A DNA stretch of 64,000 nt from Betaproteobacteria bacterium (GTDB lineage Bacteria > Pseudomonadota > Gammaproteobacteria > Burkholderiales > JACQAP01), in NCBI GenBank assembly GCA_016194905.1, contig JACQAP010000019.1:310001-374000 (forward strand), written 5' to 3'. The notes below the pieces were generated by a model. That model was not told where the DNA came from, ran no database searches, and saw only the letters and a program-made list of their open reading frames with translations. The first letter of the stretch is position 1. Every line of letters begins with the position of its first letter. Of this stretch, positions 42,911 through 51,201 are shown piece after piece. A program made the position numbers and the translations under genes.

Positions 42911-43552
42911 TTAGCGCGCTTGCGTGTTGTAAGTCTTGAACTTTTCCACGACGACGGCCATCTCGTCATCGGACAGGAGATCGGGCTTGCCGATCTGCAG
43001 CGCGCGCCAGTATTGCTCGCACAACGCTTCGACCTCGACGGCCAGCGCCAGCGCGCCCTGGAGGCTCTCGCCGGTTGCAATCATGCCGTGGTTCGCCAGC
43101 AGGCACGCCTTGCGGCCCCCCAGTGCCCCGAGCGCATTGTCGGAAAGCGTTTGCGTGCCGAAGGTTGCGTAAGGCGCGCAGCGTATGCTGTTGCCGCCGG
43201 CCACAGCCACCATGTAGTGGAAAGCCGGAACGGCCATCCCGAGACAGGCCAGCGTCGTCGCGAAGCTCGAGTGCGTGTGAACCACTGCGTTGACGTCACT
43301 CTTGTGCCGATAGATATCGAAGTGGAAACGCCATTCGGAAGAAGGCGCGCGTTTCCCTTTTGCCTTAGCCTTCCCGTCGATGAAGACGATATCGGTCGGC
43401 TTCGTTTCCTCGTAGGGTAATTCGGAAGGCGTTACCAGAAAGCCATCTTTCCAGCGCGCGCTGACATTGCCCGACTTGCCGCGATTGATGCCGAGAGAGT
43501 TCATCCGAAGTGCAGTAGCGATGATCTGCTTTCTCAGGTGCAGTTCGGTCAT
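42911..43552 (-). CDS. Class II aldolase/adducin-family protein, probable 5-deoxy/5-methylthio-ribulose-1-phosphate aldolase
   Basis: A 213-residue zinc aldolase. Metal ligands are H92 and H94 in VVHTHSSF and H155 in LLANHGMIA; E73 lies in SSEWRFH; the phosphate-binding segments are GNVSARW and TPSELPYE. Closest in kind are FucA-like aldolases. Because mtnA is directly upstream (two-base gap), the likely substrate is the 1-phosphoketose made by MtnA. That corresponds to the DHAP-shunt route, giving dihydroxyacetone phosphate and an aldehyde. The alternative, a MtnB-type dehydratase, belongs to the same fold but usually lacks the GNVSARW-type FucA signature. Confidence 0.85.
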   Translation of the reverse strand: MTELHLRKQIIATALRMNSLGINRGKSGNVSARWKDGFLVTPSELPYEETKPTDIVFIDGKAKAKGKRAPSSEWRFHFDIYRHKSDVNAVVHTHSSFATTLACLGMAVPAFHYMVAVAGGNSIRCAPYATFGTQTLSDNALGALGGRKACLLANHGMIATGESLQGALALAVEVEALCEQYWRALQIGKPDLLSDDEMAVVVEKFKTYNTQAR

Positions 43553-43554
43553 GT

Positions 43555-44634
43555 TCAGGCGACCTTCCTGTGATACAGGTCATGAAGGCCTTCCCAGCTC
43601 GCCGGTGCGATACCACGGTCAGTGATGATCGCCGTGACCAGCCGCGCGGGCGTGACATCGAAGGCCGGATTGGCCGTATGCGTCCCATCCGGCGCGATCC
43701 GCGCGTGCGCGATCCGATTGTCGGAGTCCATCGCCTGCATCGTCGTCACTTCTGCGCTGCTGCGCTCCTCGATCGGGATTTCCCGCAAAGCGTCATGGAT
43801 GTCCCAGTCGATGGTCGGTGAGGGAACGGCGGCATAGAACGGAACAGCGCAATCTTTAGCGGCAAGCGCCTTAAGGTAGGTGCCGATCTTGTTGCAGACG
43901 TCTCCCGCTGCCGTGACGCGATCGGCACCGACGATCACGAGATCCACCTGCCCGTGCTGCATCAGGTGTCCGCCGGCGTTGTCGGCGATCAGCGTATTCG
44001 GCACGCCATGCTGGGAAAGTTCCCACGCGGTCAGCAACCCCTGGTTGCGCGGCCGGGTTTCGTCAACCCAGACATGAACCGGAATGCCTTCGTCGTGCGC
44101 GATATAAATCGGAGCGAGCGCCGTGCCGACATCCACCGTCGCCAGCCAGCCGGCATTGCAATGCGTCAGCACATTTACACTGCCCTTCCGGTTTGCAACG
44201 CCACGGAGTAATTCCAGTCCATAGCGGCCGATGGACAGATTGCACGCTACGTCTTCGTCTGCAATTTTCTCCGCTTCCATCCAGGCCGCATCGGCGCGAG
44301 CCGGCGACATGATCGTTTGCATCCGTCGGGTCATGCGCTCGATCGCCCAGCGCAGGTTCACCGCAGTCGGGCGCGCGTTGCCGAGCAGCTCCGCAGCAAG
44401 CTGCAAGTTGGCGTCGGAAGCGTCGGCAGACATCGCCAGCGCGATGCCATAAGCGGCGGTCGTCCCGATCAGCGGAGCGCCACGCACCTGCATCGAACGG
44501 ATCGCATGCGCGATTTCATCGCAGTCGGAAAGCCGCAGCGTATGGAATTCGAAGGGCAAGCGCGTCTGGTCGACAATTGCGACGCGCTCTGCTTCGCGCC
44601 AGACGCTGCGGTACGGAACCCCCGCGACTTTCAT
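43555..44634 (-). CDS. mtnA: S-methyl-5-thioribose-1-phosphate isomerase
   Basis: A 359-residue isomerase converting 5-methylthioribose-1-phosphate (or 5-deoxyribose-1-phosphate) to the ribulose form. Diagnostic segments are MQVRGAPLIGTTAAYG, the catalytic C159 in LTHCNAGWLAT and D238 in VGADRVTAAGDVCNKIGTY, and NPAFDVTPARLVTAIITDRG. The start ATG overlaps the stop of the upstream MBL-fold gene (ATGA), and the aldolase follows after two bases. No mtnK or mtnP is in the window, so the kinase or phosphorylase must be elsewhere. Confidence 0.95.
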   Translation of the reverse strand: MKVAGVPYRSVWREAERVAIVDQTRLPFEFHTLRLSDCDEIAHAIRSMQVRGAPLIGTTAAYGIALAMSADASDANLQLAAELLGNARPTAVNLRWAIERMTRRMQTIMSPARADAAWMEAEKIADEDVACNLSIGRYGLELLRGVANRKGSVNVLTHCNAGWLATVDVGTALAPIYIAHDEGIPVHVWVDETRPRNQGLLTAWELSQHGVPNTLIADNAGGHLMQHGQVDLVIVGADRVTAAGDVCNKIGTYLKALAAKDCAVPFYAAVPSPTIDWDIHDALREIPIEERSSAEVTTMQAMDSDNRIAHARIAPDGTHTANPAFDVTPARLVTAIITDRGIAPASWEGLHDLYHRKVA

Positions 44635-45695
44635 CTGACCTGCCTGAGGAAGCGGTAAACGCCATCGGCATCGCGCGATCGCGAAAGCTTTCCCTGAAGC
44701 CAGAGGTAATTCAGGTGTGCGATCGACTCGCCCATGGCGAAAAAGGTCTGATGCGTGTCGAGCGTGCGCCGGAACAGCACCGGCAGCAGGTCCGCCGCGG
44801 AACGAGGTTGTGAACAGGACTCGAGCACCTCCGCCAAACGGTCGCGATGATGGTCATGCAGCATTTGCACGCGGTGATGCGCGCCGCGGAAGGGAAGGCC
44901 GTGCGACGGAAGCACCAGCGTATCGGCGGGAAGTTCGGTGAAGCGATCGATCGAGCGCAGGAACAGCCTGAGAGGATCGCTCTCCGGCTTGGTCGGCCAG
45001 ACACTGATGTTGGTGCTGATCTTCGGCAAGAGCATGTCGCCCGATATCAGCACGCCGAGCGACTTGCAGTAGAGCGCGGCGTGCTCGGGAGCATGGCCGT
45101 AACCGATGATTACGCGCCATGCGTTGCCGCCTATCTCGATTTCGTCGCCGTCCAGCATGCGCACGAAGCGGCTTGGCGGTTCTCCCACGACCTTGCGGTA
45201 CGAATTGCCTCGCCTGGAGATGCCCGACACGCGTTCCGCATCGAGACCGTGTTCCGAAAACAGGGCCGCGGTCGCATCCGACCCGAACCCGGCCAGCGTC
45301 TCGTATTGCGCATGGGCAGTCAGGTATTCCGTCTCGGTCATCCACAGCGGCGCCGCGAAGCGCTGCGTAAGCCAGCCGGCGTTGCCGAAATGGTCGGGAT
45401 GGAAATGCGTCACCAGTACGCGCGTCATCGCCGCACCGCCGAGGACTTTGGCGAAGATCGTCTCCCAATGAGCCCGCGTATCGTCCAGGCCGATACCGCA
45501 GTCCACCGCGGTCCACCCTTCGGCGTCGCGCAACAGCCAGAGATTGATGTGATTCAGCGCGAACGGCAGCGGCATGCGTAGCCAGTAGAGTCCGGGTGCA
45601 ACCTCGCAAACGCTGCCGGCAGTTGGCGGTTGTGCGAAAGGGAAACTCATCGAGTTGGCAACGTCGACGGCCGCCGGGAGAACGGATGTCTGCAT
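44631..45695 (-). CDS. MBL-fold metallo-hydrolase
   Basis: A 354-residue metallo-beta-lactamase-fold hydrolase. The zinc motif THFHPDHFGN (H97, H99, D101, H102) and the later histidines in GYGHAPEHAALYC and LPSHGLPF are intact. The C-terminal LACTB2-like helical domain contains MGESIAHLNYLWLQGKLS. The substrate is unknown; relatives include thioester and ribonuclease-type hydrolases. It is first in an operon with mtnA and an aldolase, and divergent from liuR with a possible LiuR box between. An internal ATG (MSFPFAQ) could be the true start. Confidence 0.85.
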   Translation of the reverse strand: MQTSVLPAAVDVANSMSFPFAQPPTAGSVCEVAPGLYWLRMPLPFALNHINLWLLRDAEGWTAVDCGIGLDDTRAHWETIFAKVLGGAAMTRVLVTHFHPDHFGNAGWLTQRFAAPLWMTETEYLTAHAQYETLAGFGSDATAALFSEHGLDAERVSGISRRGNSYRKVVGEPPSRFVRMLDGDEIEIGGNAWRVIIGYGHAPEHAALYCKSLGVLISGDMLLPKISTNISVWPTKPESDPLRLFLRSIDRFTELPADTLVLPSHGLPFRGAHHRVQMLHDHHRDRLAEVLESCSQPRSAADLLPVLFRRTLDTHQTFFAMGESIAHLNYLWLQGKLSRSRDADGVYRFLRQVR

Positions 45696-45742
45696 GAACT
45701 GATACCAGTGAAAGGATGGGCCGCGCTATAGTTGGATTCTAC

Positions 45743-45761
45743 TTGACGCTTACGTAAACTG
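45743..45761. promoter_or_regulatory. Weak LiuR-like box in the liuR/MBL divergent spacer
   Basis: TTGACGCTTACGTAAACTG shares the TTGACG...TACGTAAAC core with the strong box at 46327, but its right half is degenerate. It lies 9-27 bases before the liuR start, fitting autoregulation, and might also affect the divergent hydrolase gene. Confidence 0.55.
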
Positions 45762-45769
45762 CCGCACGT

Positions 45770-46201
45770 ATGGCCGACGCTACTTACACTATTACGGAAC
45801 TCGCACGCGAATTCGGCCTGACCACTCGCGCGATCCGTTTCTACGAAGACCACGGACTGATCGCCCCCACGCGCGCAGGCCGCAACCGGGTCTACGGCAA
45901 TCGCGACAAGGTGCGCCTGAAACTCACGTTGCGCGGAAAACGGCTGGGATTGTCGCTGTCCGAAATCCGTGAACTGATCGACATGTACGACGCGGCGAAA
46001 GACGAGCACGCACAGGTCGAGCGTCTCCAGCAGGTGCTGCGGAAACGCCGCAGCATTCTGGAACAGCAACGCGAAGACATAGAAGTCGTGCTGGGTGAAA
46101 TTGCTGCGTTCGAAGAGCAGTGCCGCAAATTCCTGGATGGCAACGACAAAACCTCGCCGCGGAAGGTGAAGATTGCTCGGAAAGGACATGCAAATAGTTG
46201 A
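45770..46201 (+). CDS. liuR: MerR-family regulator LiuR of branched-chain (leucine) catabolism
   Basis: A 143-residue MerR regulator. The helix-turn-helix and wing are YTITELAREFGLTTRAIRFYEDHGLIAPTRAGRNRVYGNRDKVRLKLTLRGKRLGLSLSEI (residues 6-66). A dimerisation helix follows, with VERLQQVLRKRRSILEQQREDIEVVLGEI. The C-terminal effector part is short and lacks cysteine metal ligands. It lies just upstream of a leucine/isovalerate operon with a matching palindrome, the standard LiuR arrangement. Members respond to branched-chain acyl-CoA intermediates or acids; the effector here is not known. Confidence 0.92.
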   Translation: MADATYTITELAREFGLTTRAIRFYEDHGLIAPTRAGRNRVYGNRDKVRLKLTLRGKRLGLSLSEIRELIDMYDAAKDEHAQVERLQQVLRKRRSILEQQREDIEVVLGEIAAFEEQCRKFLDGNDKTSPRKVKIARKGHANS

Positions 46202-46209
46202 TTTTCATT

Positions 46210-46227
46210 ATTTGTTGCGCAACAAAT
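46210..46227. promoter_or_regulatory. Perfect 18-bp palindrome of unknown use
   Basis: ATTTGTTGCGCAACAAAT is a perfect palindrome nine bases after the liuR stop and about 100 bases before the LiuR box. It could be an operator for a second regulator of the liu operon or, less likely, a hairpin end of liuR mRNA, since no T-run follows. Confidence 0.45.
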
Positions 46228-46326
46228 CGGGCTGTTTGGCAAGTGTGTGAACTGCTCGGCCTGTGCTGCATTGACCGCTACTAACTAACTGACCGGCAAT
46301 ACTTTGCCTGTCAAAAGCAATAACAA

Positions 46327-46350
46327 ATTGACGTTGACGTAAACGTCAAT
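46327..46350. promoter_or_regulatory. LiuR box upstream of the liu operon
   Basis: A 24-bp near-perfect palindrome with half sites ATTGACGTT and AACGTCAAT around a GACGTA centre; 11 of 12 positions pair. It lies 27-50 bases before the first operon gene, in the position of a MerR-type promoter spacer. Confidence 0.8.
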
Positions 46351-46376
46351 TAAAGTCGGCCTTCAACGGAGGTCGC

Positions 46377-46826
46377 ATGCCCGGCTTCGAGCCCAGAAAT
46401 CCTGCGTATGCGGAGCGCGTTCAATCGAGCTTCGACCGTCAGCAGGTCATGACACTGCTCGGCGCGAAGCTGACGCGGCTGGCGCCGGGCGAATGCGAAA
46501 TCCAGCTCCCGTTCAAACCCGAGTTAACCCAGCAGCATGGCTATTTTCACGGCGGCATCATCGGTACCATCGCAGACTCGGCAGGCGGCTATGCGGGCTT
46601 CACGCTTATGCCCGAGGATGCCAGCGTGCTGACGGTCGAGTACAAGATGAATCTGCTTGCGCCCGGCGATGGCGACCTGCTGATCGCGCACGGACGTGTG
46701 TTGAAGTCGGGGCGCACACTGGTGGTTTCGCAAGTCGACGCTTTTGTGATGAAAGGCGGACGCGAAACGCTTTGCGCCACGCTGCTGCAGACCCTGATGA
46801 CCATGCGCGGAAGGCCAGATCTATGA
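46377..46826 (+). CDS. PaaI-type hotdog-fold thioesterase
   Basis: A 149-residue single-hotdog thioesterase. The family motif is [25 protein letters not shown], with the catalytic-acid region DSAGGYA. The [38 protein letters not shown] strands follow. It is the first gene of the LiuR-controlled operon. It probably hydrolyses stalled acyl-CoA thioesters to free CoA during leucine/isovalerate breakdown. Its stop overlaps the start of the next gene (ATGA). Confidence 0.9.
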   Translation: MPGFEPRNPAYAERVQSSFDRQQVMTLLGAKLTRLAPGECEIQLPFKPELTQQHGYFHGGIIGTIADSAGGYAGFTLMPEDASVLTVEYKMNLLAPGDGDLLIAHGRVLKSGRTLVVSQVDAFVMKGGRETLCATLLQTLMTMRGRPDL

Positions 46827-48013
46827 ACAGTCCGGAGAAACTAGCGATGGCTTCCTTCCCCACTCTCGATTTCGATCTCGGGCAGGACATCGAAATGCTG
46901 CGCGACACCGTGCAGAACTTCGCGGCCCACGAGATCGCGCCGCGTGCCGCGGATACAGACCAGCGCAACGAATTCCCGATGGACTTGTGGCGCAAGCTGG
47001 GGGACCTGGGCTTGCTCGGCATCACCGTTGGAGAAGAGTACGGCGGCACCAGCCTGGGCTATCTTGCGCATGTGGTGGCGATGGAAGAGGTTTCGCGTGC
47101 CTCGGCCTCGGTCGGATTGTCCTACGGCGCGCACTCCAACCTGTGCGTGAACCAGATCGGCCGCAACGGAACCGAAGCGCAGAAGCGCCACTATCTTCCC
47201 CGGCTGATTTCCGGCGAGCACGTCGGCGCGCTGGCGATGAGCGAGCCGAACTCCGGTTCCGACGTGGTCAGCATGAAGCTGCGCGCGGACAAGCGGGGCG
47301 ACCTTTACGTTCTCAATGGTAACAAGATGTGGATCACGAACGGACCGGACGCCGACGTACTGGTGGTTTACGCGAAGACCGATGTCGCCGCCGGGCCGAA
47401 GGGCATCACCGCTTTCCTGATCGAGAAATCCTTCAAGGGCTTCTCCACCGCGCAGAAACTCGACAAGCTCGGCATGCGCGGTTCGAATACCTGCGAACTG
47501 GTATTCCGCGATTGCGAAGTGCCGGCGGAAAACGTGCTGGGCGAAGTCAACCGCGGCGTGCAGGTGCTGATGAGCGGCCTGGACTACGAGCGCACCGTGC
47601 TAGCCGGCGGACCAGTCGGCATCATGCAGGCGTGCATGGATGTCGTCATGCCCTACCTGCACCAGCGCGTGCAGTTCGGCCAATCGATCGGCGAGTTCCA
47701 GCTCATGCAAGGCAAAGTCGCCGACATGTATACGACGATGAATGCCTGCAAAGCGTATGTCTATGCCGTGGCGAGAGCCTGCGATCGCGGCCGCACAACC
47801 CGCAAGGATTCGGCGGGCGCCATTTTGTACGCAGCGGAAAAAGCGACCTGGATGGCGGGCGAAGCGATCCAGGCACTTGGCGGCAACGGCTACATCAACG
47901 AATACGCCACCGGTCGGCTCTGGCGCGACGCGAAGCTCTACGAAATCGGCGCGGGAACTTCGGAAATCCGGCGCATGCTGATCGGCCGCGAGCTTTTCAA
48001 CGAAACCCGATAA
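46823..48013 (+). CDS. liuA: Isovaleryl-CoA dehydrogenase
   Basis: A 396-residue FAD acyl-CoA dehydrogenase that oxidises isovaleryl-CoA to 3-methylcrotonyl-CoA. The catalytic glutamate is in [22 protein letters not shown], the position used by isovaleryl-CoA dehydrogenases rather than the C-terminal one of medium-chain enzymes. Other segments are [71 protein letters not shown]. The ATG at 46823 overlaps the thioesterase stop and follows a GGAAGG site. It is the first step of the operon's pathway. Confidence 0.96.
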   Translation: MNSPEKLAMASFPTLDFDLGQDIEMLRDTVQNFAAHEIAPRAADTDQRNEFPMDLWRKLGDLGLLGITVGEEYGGTSLGYLAHVVAMEEVSRASASVGLSYGAHSNLCVNQIGRNGTEAQKRHYLPRLISGEHVGALAMSEPNSGSDVVSMKLRADKRGDLYVLNGNKMWITNGPDADVLVVYAKTDVAAGPKGITAFLIEKSFKGFSTAQKLDKLGMRGSNTCELVFRDCEVPAENVLGEVNRGVQVLMSGLDYERTVLAGGPVGIMQACMDVVMPYLHQRVQFGQSIGEFQLMQGKVADMYTTMNACKAYVYAVARACDRGRTTRKDSAGAILYAAEKATWMAGEAIQALGGNGYINEYATGRLWRDAKLYEIGAGTSEIRRMLIGRELFNETR

Positions 48014-48023
48014 CGCCTCGCGC

Positions 48024-49802
48024 ATGACCGCTGTCACGAATCAGACACAACAGGATCTCGCGTTTCTCATCGCGCAGGGCACGCTTGACGGCTTCAACCG
48101 CCACTACCGCCTGTTTCGCGAAACCAGCCGCTATGCGAAATCCCTGTTCGAGGCGGGACAATGGACGGAAATCCAGCGCATCTCGCGCGAGCGCATCCAG
48201 TTCTACGATCGCCGCATCACGGAAACGGTCGAATACCTGCAGCGGCGCTTCAACACCGATCAGCTCCCGGATGCGATCTGGCAGCAGGTGAAACTTCATT
48301 ACACCGGGTTGCTGACCAATCACAAGCAGCCGGAACTGGCCGAAAGCTTCTTTAATTCGGTGACCTGCCGCATTCTGCATCGCAATTACTATCACAACGA
48401 TTTCCTGTTCGTGCGTCCAGCGCTGTCGACCGAGCACATCGATTCCGATCCGCCCACGTATCGAAGCTACTACCCATCCAGGGACGGCCTGCGCGCAACT
48501 ATTGCGCGAGTCCTGCGCGACTTCGGTTTGCGCAACCCATTCCGGAATCTGAACCGCGATACCCGCTGGCTGCTGCGCGCCGTGCGTGCGCACCTCGGGC
48601 GACCGATCGTGCTGGAAGCCAATCACCAGATCCAGGTGCTCTCGTCGCCATTCTTCCGCAACAAGGGTGCATACGTGATAGGAAAGATCGTCAACGGCAA
48701 TCGCGAAATCCCGTTCGCGATCGCGATCCTGCGCAATGGCGACGGCAGCATTTATCTCGATACCATCCTGCTCGACGGCGAGTACTTGGCCATCCTGTTC
48801 GGATTCAGCCGCGCCTATTTCATGGTGGATATGGAAGTGCCGTCGGGTTATGTGGAATTTTTGAAGAGCCTGCTGCCGAACAAGCCGGCCGCAGAGATCT
48901 ACACGGTGCTCGGCCTGCAGAAGCACGGCAAGACGCTCTTCTACCGCGATTTCCTGCATCACCTGAAACATTCCGGCGACAGGTTCGTAGCCGCGCCGGG
49001 CATACGCGGGCTGGTCATGCTGGTGTTCACGTTGCCGTCCTATCCGTACGTGTTCAAGGTCATCAAGGATGTCATCTCGCCGCCGAAGGACACCACGCGC
49101 CAGCAGGTCAAGGACAAGTATCTGCTGGTCAAGTATCACGACCGCGTCGGGCGCATGGCCGACACGCTCGAGTATGCGGATGTGGCGTTCCCGAAGGAAC
49201 GCTTCGCTGCGGAGTTGCTGGAGGAATTGCGGCGCCTGGCACCCTCGGTGATCGAAGAAGAAGGAGACACGCTGATCGTGAAACATCTGTATATCGAGCG
49301 CCGCATGATCCCGCTGAACATGTACCTGGACGACGCCGGCGATGACAAGCTGGTACATGCGGTCCGCGAATACGGCGATGCGATCCGGCAACTCGCTGCG
49401 GCGAATATTTTCCCGGGCGACATGCTGTTCAAGAATTTCGGTGTAACGCGCTTTGGCCGCGTCGTGTTCTACGACTACGACGAAATCGCCTACATGACGG
49501 ACTGCAACTTTCGCCGCATGCCGCAGCCGCGCACGCCGGAGGACGAGTTCGCCGCCGAACCCTGGTACCCGGTCGGAGCCGACGACATCTTCCCGGAGGA
49601 ATTCGCGGCTTTCCTGCTGGGCGATTCCCGTGTACGCGAAGTATTTCTTGAACGTCATCGGGAACTGCTCGATGCCGATTTCTGGACGGCCACGCAGCGC
49701 CGGATCGCGGCGGGGCATGTCGAAGATGTGTTTCCCTATCCCGAGACGTTGCGCTTCCGGCGCCGCTTCGGCCCCGGCGCCAATTTGCAACAAGGAGACT
49801 AA
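48024..49802 (+). CDS. aceK: Isocitrate dehydrogenase kinase/phosphatase
   Basis: A 592-residue bifunctional enzyme that phosphorylates and dephosphorylates isocitrate dehydrogenase, switching carbon into the glyoxylate shunt. Family features are the long N-terminal regulatory domain (TLDGFNRHYRLFRETSRYAKSLFEAGQW), YRDFLHHLKHSGDRFV, AAPGIRGLVMLVFTLPSYPYVFKVIKD with the ATP lysine, and the kinase-like PGDMLFKNFGVTRFGRVVFYDYDE catalytic region. It lies inside the liu operon, 10 bases after liuA, rather than next to aceBA. Leucine breakdown yields only acetyl units, so coupling to the glyoxylate shunt makes physiological sense. Confidence 0.97.
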   Translation: MTAVTNQTQQDLAFLIAQGTLDGFNRHYRLFRETSRYAKSLFEAGQWTEIQRISRERIQFYDRRITETVEYLQRRFNTDQLPDAIWQQVKLHYTGLLTNHKQPELAESFFNSVTCRILHRNYYHNDFLFVRPALSTEHIDSDPPTYRSYYPSRDGLRATIARVLRDFGLRNPFRNLNRDTRWLLRAVRAHLGRPIVLEANHQIQVLSSPFFRNKGAYVIGKIVNGNREIPFAIAILRNGDGSIYLDTILLDGEYLAILFGFSRAYFMVDMEVPSGYVEFLKSLLPNKPAAEIYTVLGLQKHGKTLFYRDFLHHLKHSGDRFVAAPGIRGLVMLVFTLPSYPYVFKVIKDVISPPKDTTRQQVKDKYLLVKYHDRVGRMADTLEYADVAFPKERFAAELLEELRRLAPSVIEEEGDTLIVKHLYIERRMIPLNMYLDDAGDDKLVHAVREYGDAIRQLAAANIFPGDMLFKNFGVTRFGRVVFYDYDEIAYMTDCNFRRMPQPRTPEDEFAAEPWYPVGADDIFPEEFAAFLLGDSRVREVFLERHRELLDADFWTATQRRIAAGHVEDVFPYPETLRFRRRFGPGANLQQGD

Positions 49803-49806
49803 TGTC

Positions 49807-50991
49807 ATGGCAACCGACCCGATCGTCATCGTTTCTGTCGCGCGCACCCCCATGGGCGCGATGCAGGGCGAACTGAAGGACTTCGCAGCGCAGCAACTGG
49901 GTGCCGCAGCCATCCGTGCCGCGCTGGAGCGCGCCGGCATGAAGCCGGAGCAAGTGCAGGAAGTCATCATGGGCTGCGTGCTGCCGGCGGGCCAAGGGCA
50001 GGCGCCGGCGCGCCAGGCCTCGCTCGGGGCCGGACTGCCGCTGTCCGCGGGCTGCACGACCGTCAACAAGATGTGCGGATCAGGTATGAAGGCCGCGATG
50101 TTCGCCAATGACCTGCTGGCCGCCGGCACGAACGACATCATGGTGGCAGGCGGCATGGAGAGCATGAGCAACGCGCCTTACCTGTTGCCGAAGGCGCGCA
50201 CCGGCTACCGGATGGGCCACCAGCAGGTGATCGACCATATGTTTCTCGACGGACTGGAGGACGCCTACGACAAGGGACGGCTGATGGGGACCTTCGCCGA
50301 GGACTGCGCGACGAAGTTCGCTTTCACGCGCGAGGAGCAGGACCGTTTTGCGATTACCTCGCTGGAGCGCGCGCAGAAAGCGAACAAGGACGGTTCGTTC
50401 GCCTGGGAAACCGTACCGATGGCCATCAAGGCCGGCAAGGACGAGCGTTTCATCGAGCACGACGAACAGCCGTTCAAGGCCAACTTCGACAAGATTCCGT
50501 TGCTCAAACCCGCGTTTCGCAAGGATGGCACCGTCACTGCGGCGAATTCCAGTTCGATCTCGGACGGTGCCGCGGCGATGGTCATGATGCGGCGCTCGAC
50601 GTCCGACAAGCTGGGCTTGAAGCCGCTCGCGACCGTCGTCGGTCATTCGACGCACGCGCAGGAACCGGGTTTGTTCACGACCGCGCCGGTGGGCGCGATC
50701 CAGAAACTGTTCGACAAGACCGGCTGGACGGCGCGCAAAGTGGATCTCTACGAGATCAACGAAGCATTCGCGGTGGTGACCATGGCCGCGATGCGGGAGC
50801 ACAAGCTGGCGCACGAGAAAGTGAACATCCACGGCGGGGCCTGCGCACTGGGACACCCGATCGGTGCGTCCGGCGCGCGCATCCTGGTCACGCTGATCGG
50901 CGCGCTTAGGAAGAATGGTTTGAAACGCGGCGTCGCGAGCCTGTGCATAGGCGGCGGGGAAGCCACTGCCATGGCTGTTGAACTAATTTAA
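49807..50991 (+). CDS. Acetyl-CoA C-acetyltransferase (thiolase)
   Basis: A 394-residue biosynthetic/degradative-type thiolase. The acyl-enzyme nucleophile is C90 in NKMCGSGMKA. The second-site residues are in NEAFAVVTMAA, GGACALGHPIGASGAR and CIGGGEATAM. The start at 49807 has an AAGGAG site. It cleaves acetoacetyl-CoA at the end of leucine breakdown. A CoA-transferase or synthetase to activate acetoacetate is not obvious in the window. It follows aceK directly and precedes a repeat element. Confidence 0.95.
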   Translation: MATDPIVIVSVARTPMGAMQGELKDFAAQQLGAAAIRAALERAGMKPEQVQEVIMGCVLPAGQGQAPARQASLGAGLPLSAGCTTVNKMCGSGMKAAMFANDLLAAGTNDIMVAGGMESMSNAPYLLPKARTGYRMGHQQVIDHMFLDGLEDAYDKGRLMGTFAEDCATKFAFTREEQDRFAITSLERAQKANKDGSFAWETVPMAIKAGKDERFIEHDEQPFKANFDKIPLLKPAFRKDGTVTAANSSSISDGAAAMVMMRRSTSDKLGLKPLATVVGHSTHAQEPGLFTTAPVGAIQKLFDKTGWTARKVDLYEINEAFAVVTMAAMREHKLAHEKVNIHGGACALGHPIGASGARILVTLIGALRKNGLKRGVASLCIGGGEATAMAVELI

Positions 50992-51002
50992 ACCCAACAC
51001 AG

Positions 51003-51175
51003 CGGCTTCAGCCGTAAGTGTTTCACCTTAAGGCACAGAGAAAAGCTAGAGAACACAGAGAAAAACGGAAGGGAAATGAAGCTTTGACTCCAGGGGTGAG
51101 TTGCGGTCATCTCTTTCCGTCATTGCTTTTTAGTTCTCTGTGTTCTCCGTGCCCTCTGTGCCTCCGTGTTGGGTG
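51003..51175. repeat. Intergenic inverted-repeat element, arms of CACAGAG type, with inserted module
   Basis: The left arm (about 51033-51065) iterates GCACAGAGAAAAG and AACACAGAGAAA, and the right arm (about 51125-51170) contains TTCTCTGTGTTCTCCGTG. Directly before the left arm is the module CGGCTTCAGCCGTAAGTG followed by TTTCACCTTAAGG, which also occurs in the element at 57394-57585. Confidence 0.8.
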
Positions 51176-51201
51176 TTGATCTGAGCAGGAGAGGAGATGG
51201 A

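Noticed and set aside
47997-50171. 724-codon minus-strand open frame opposite aceK and thiolase
   Set aside because: It is fully antisense to two unmistakable genes and ends outside any ribosome-site context.
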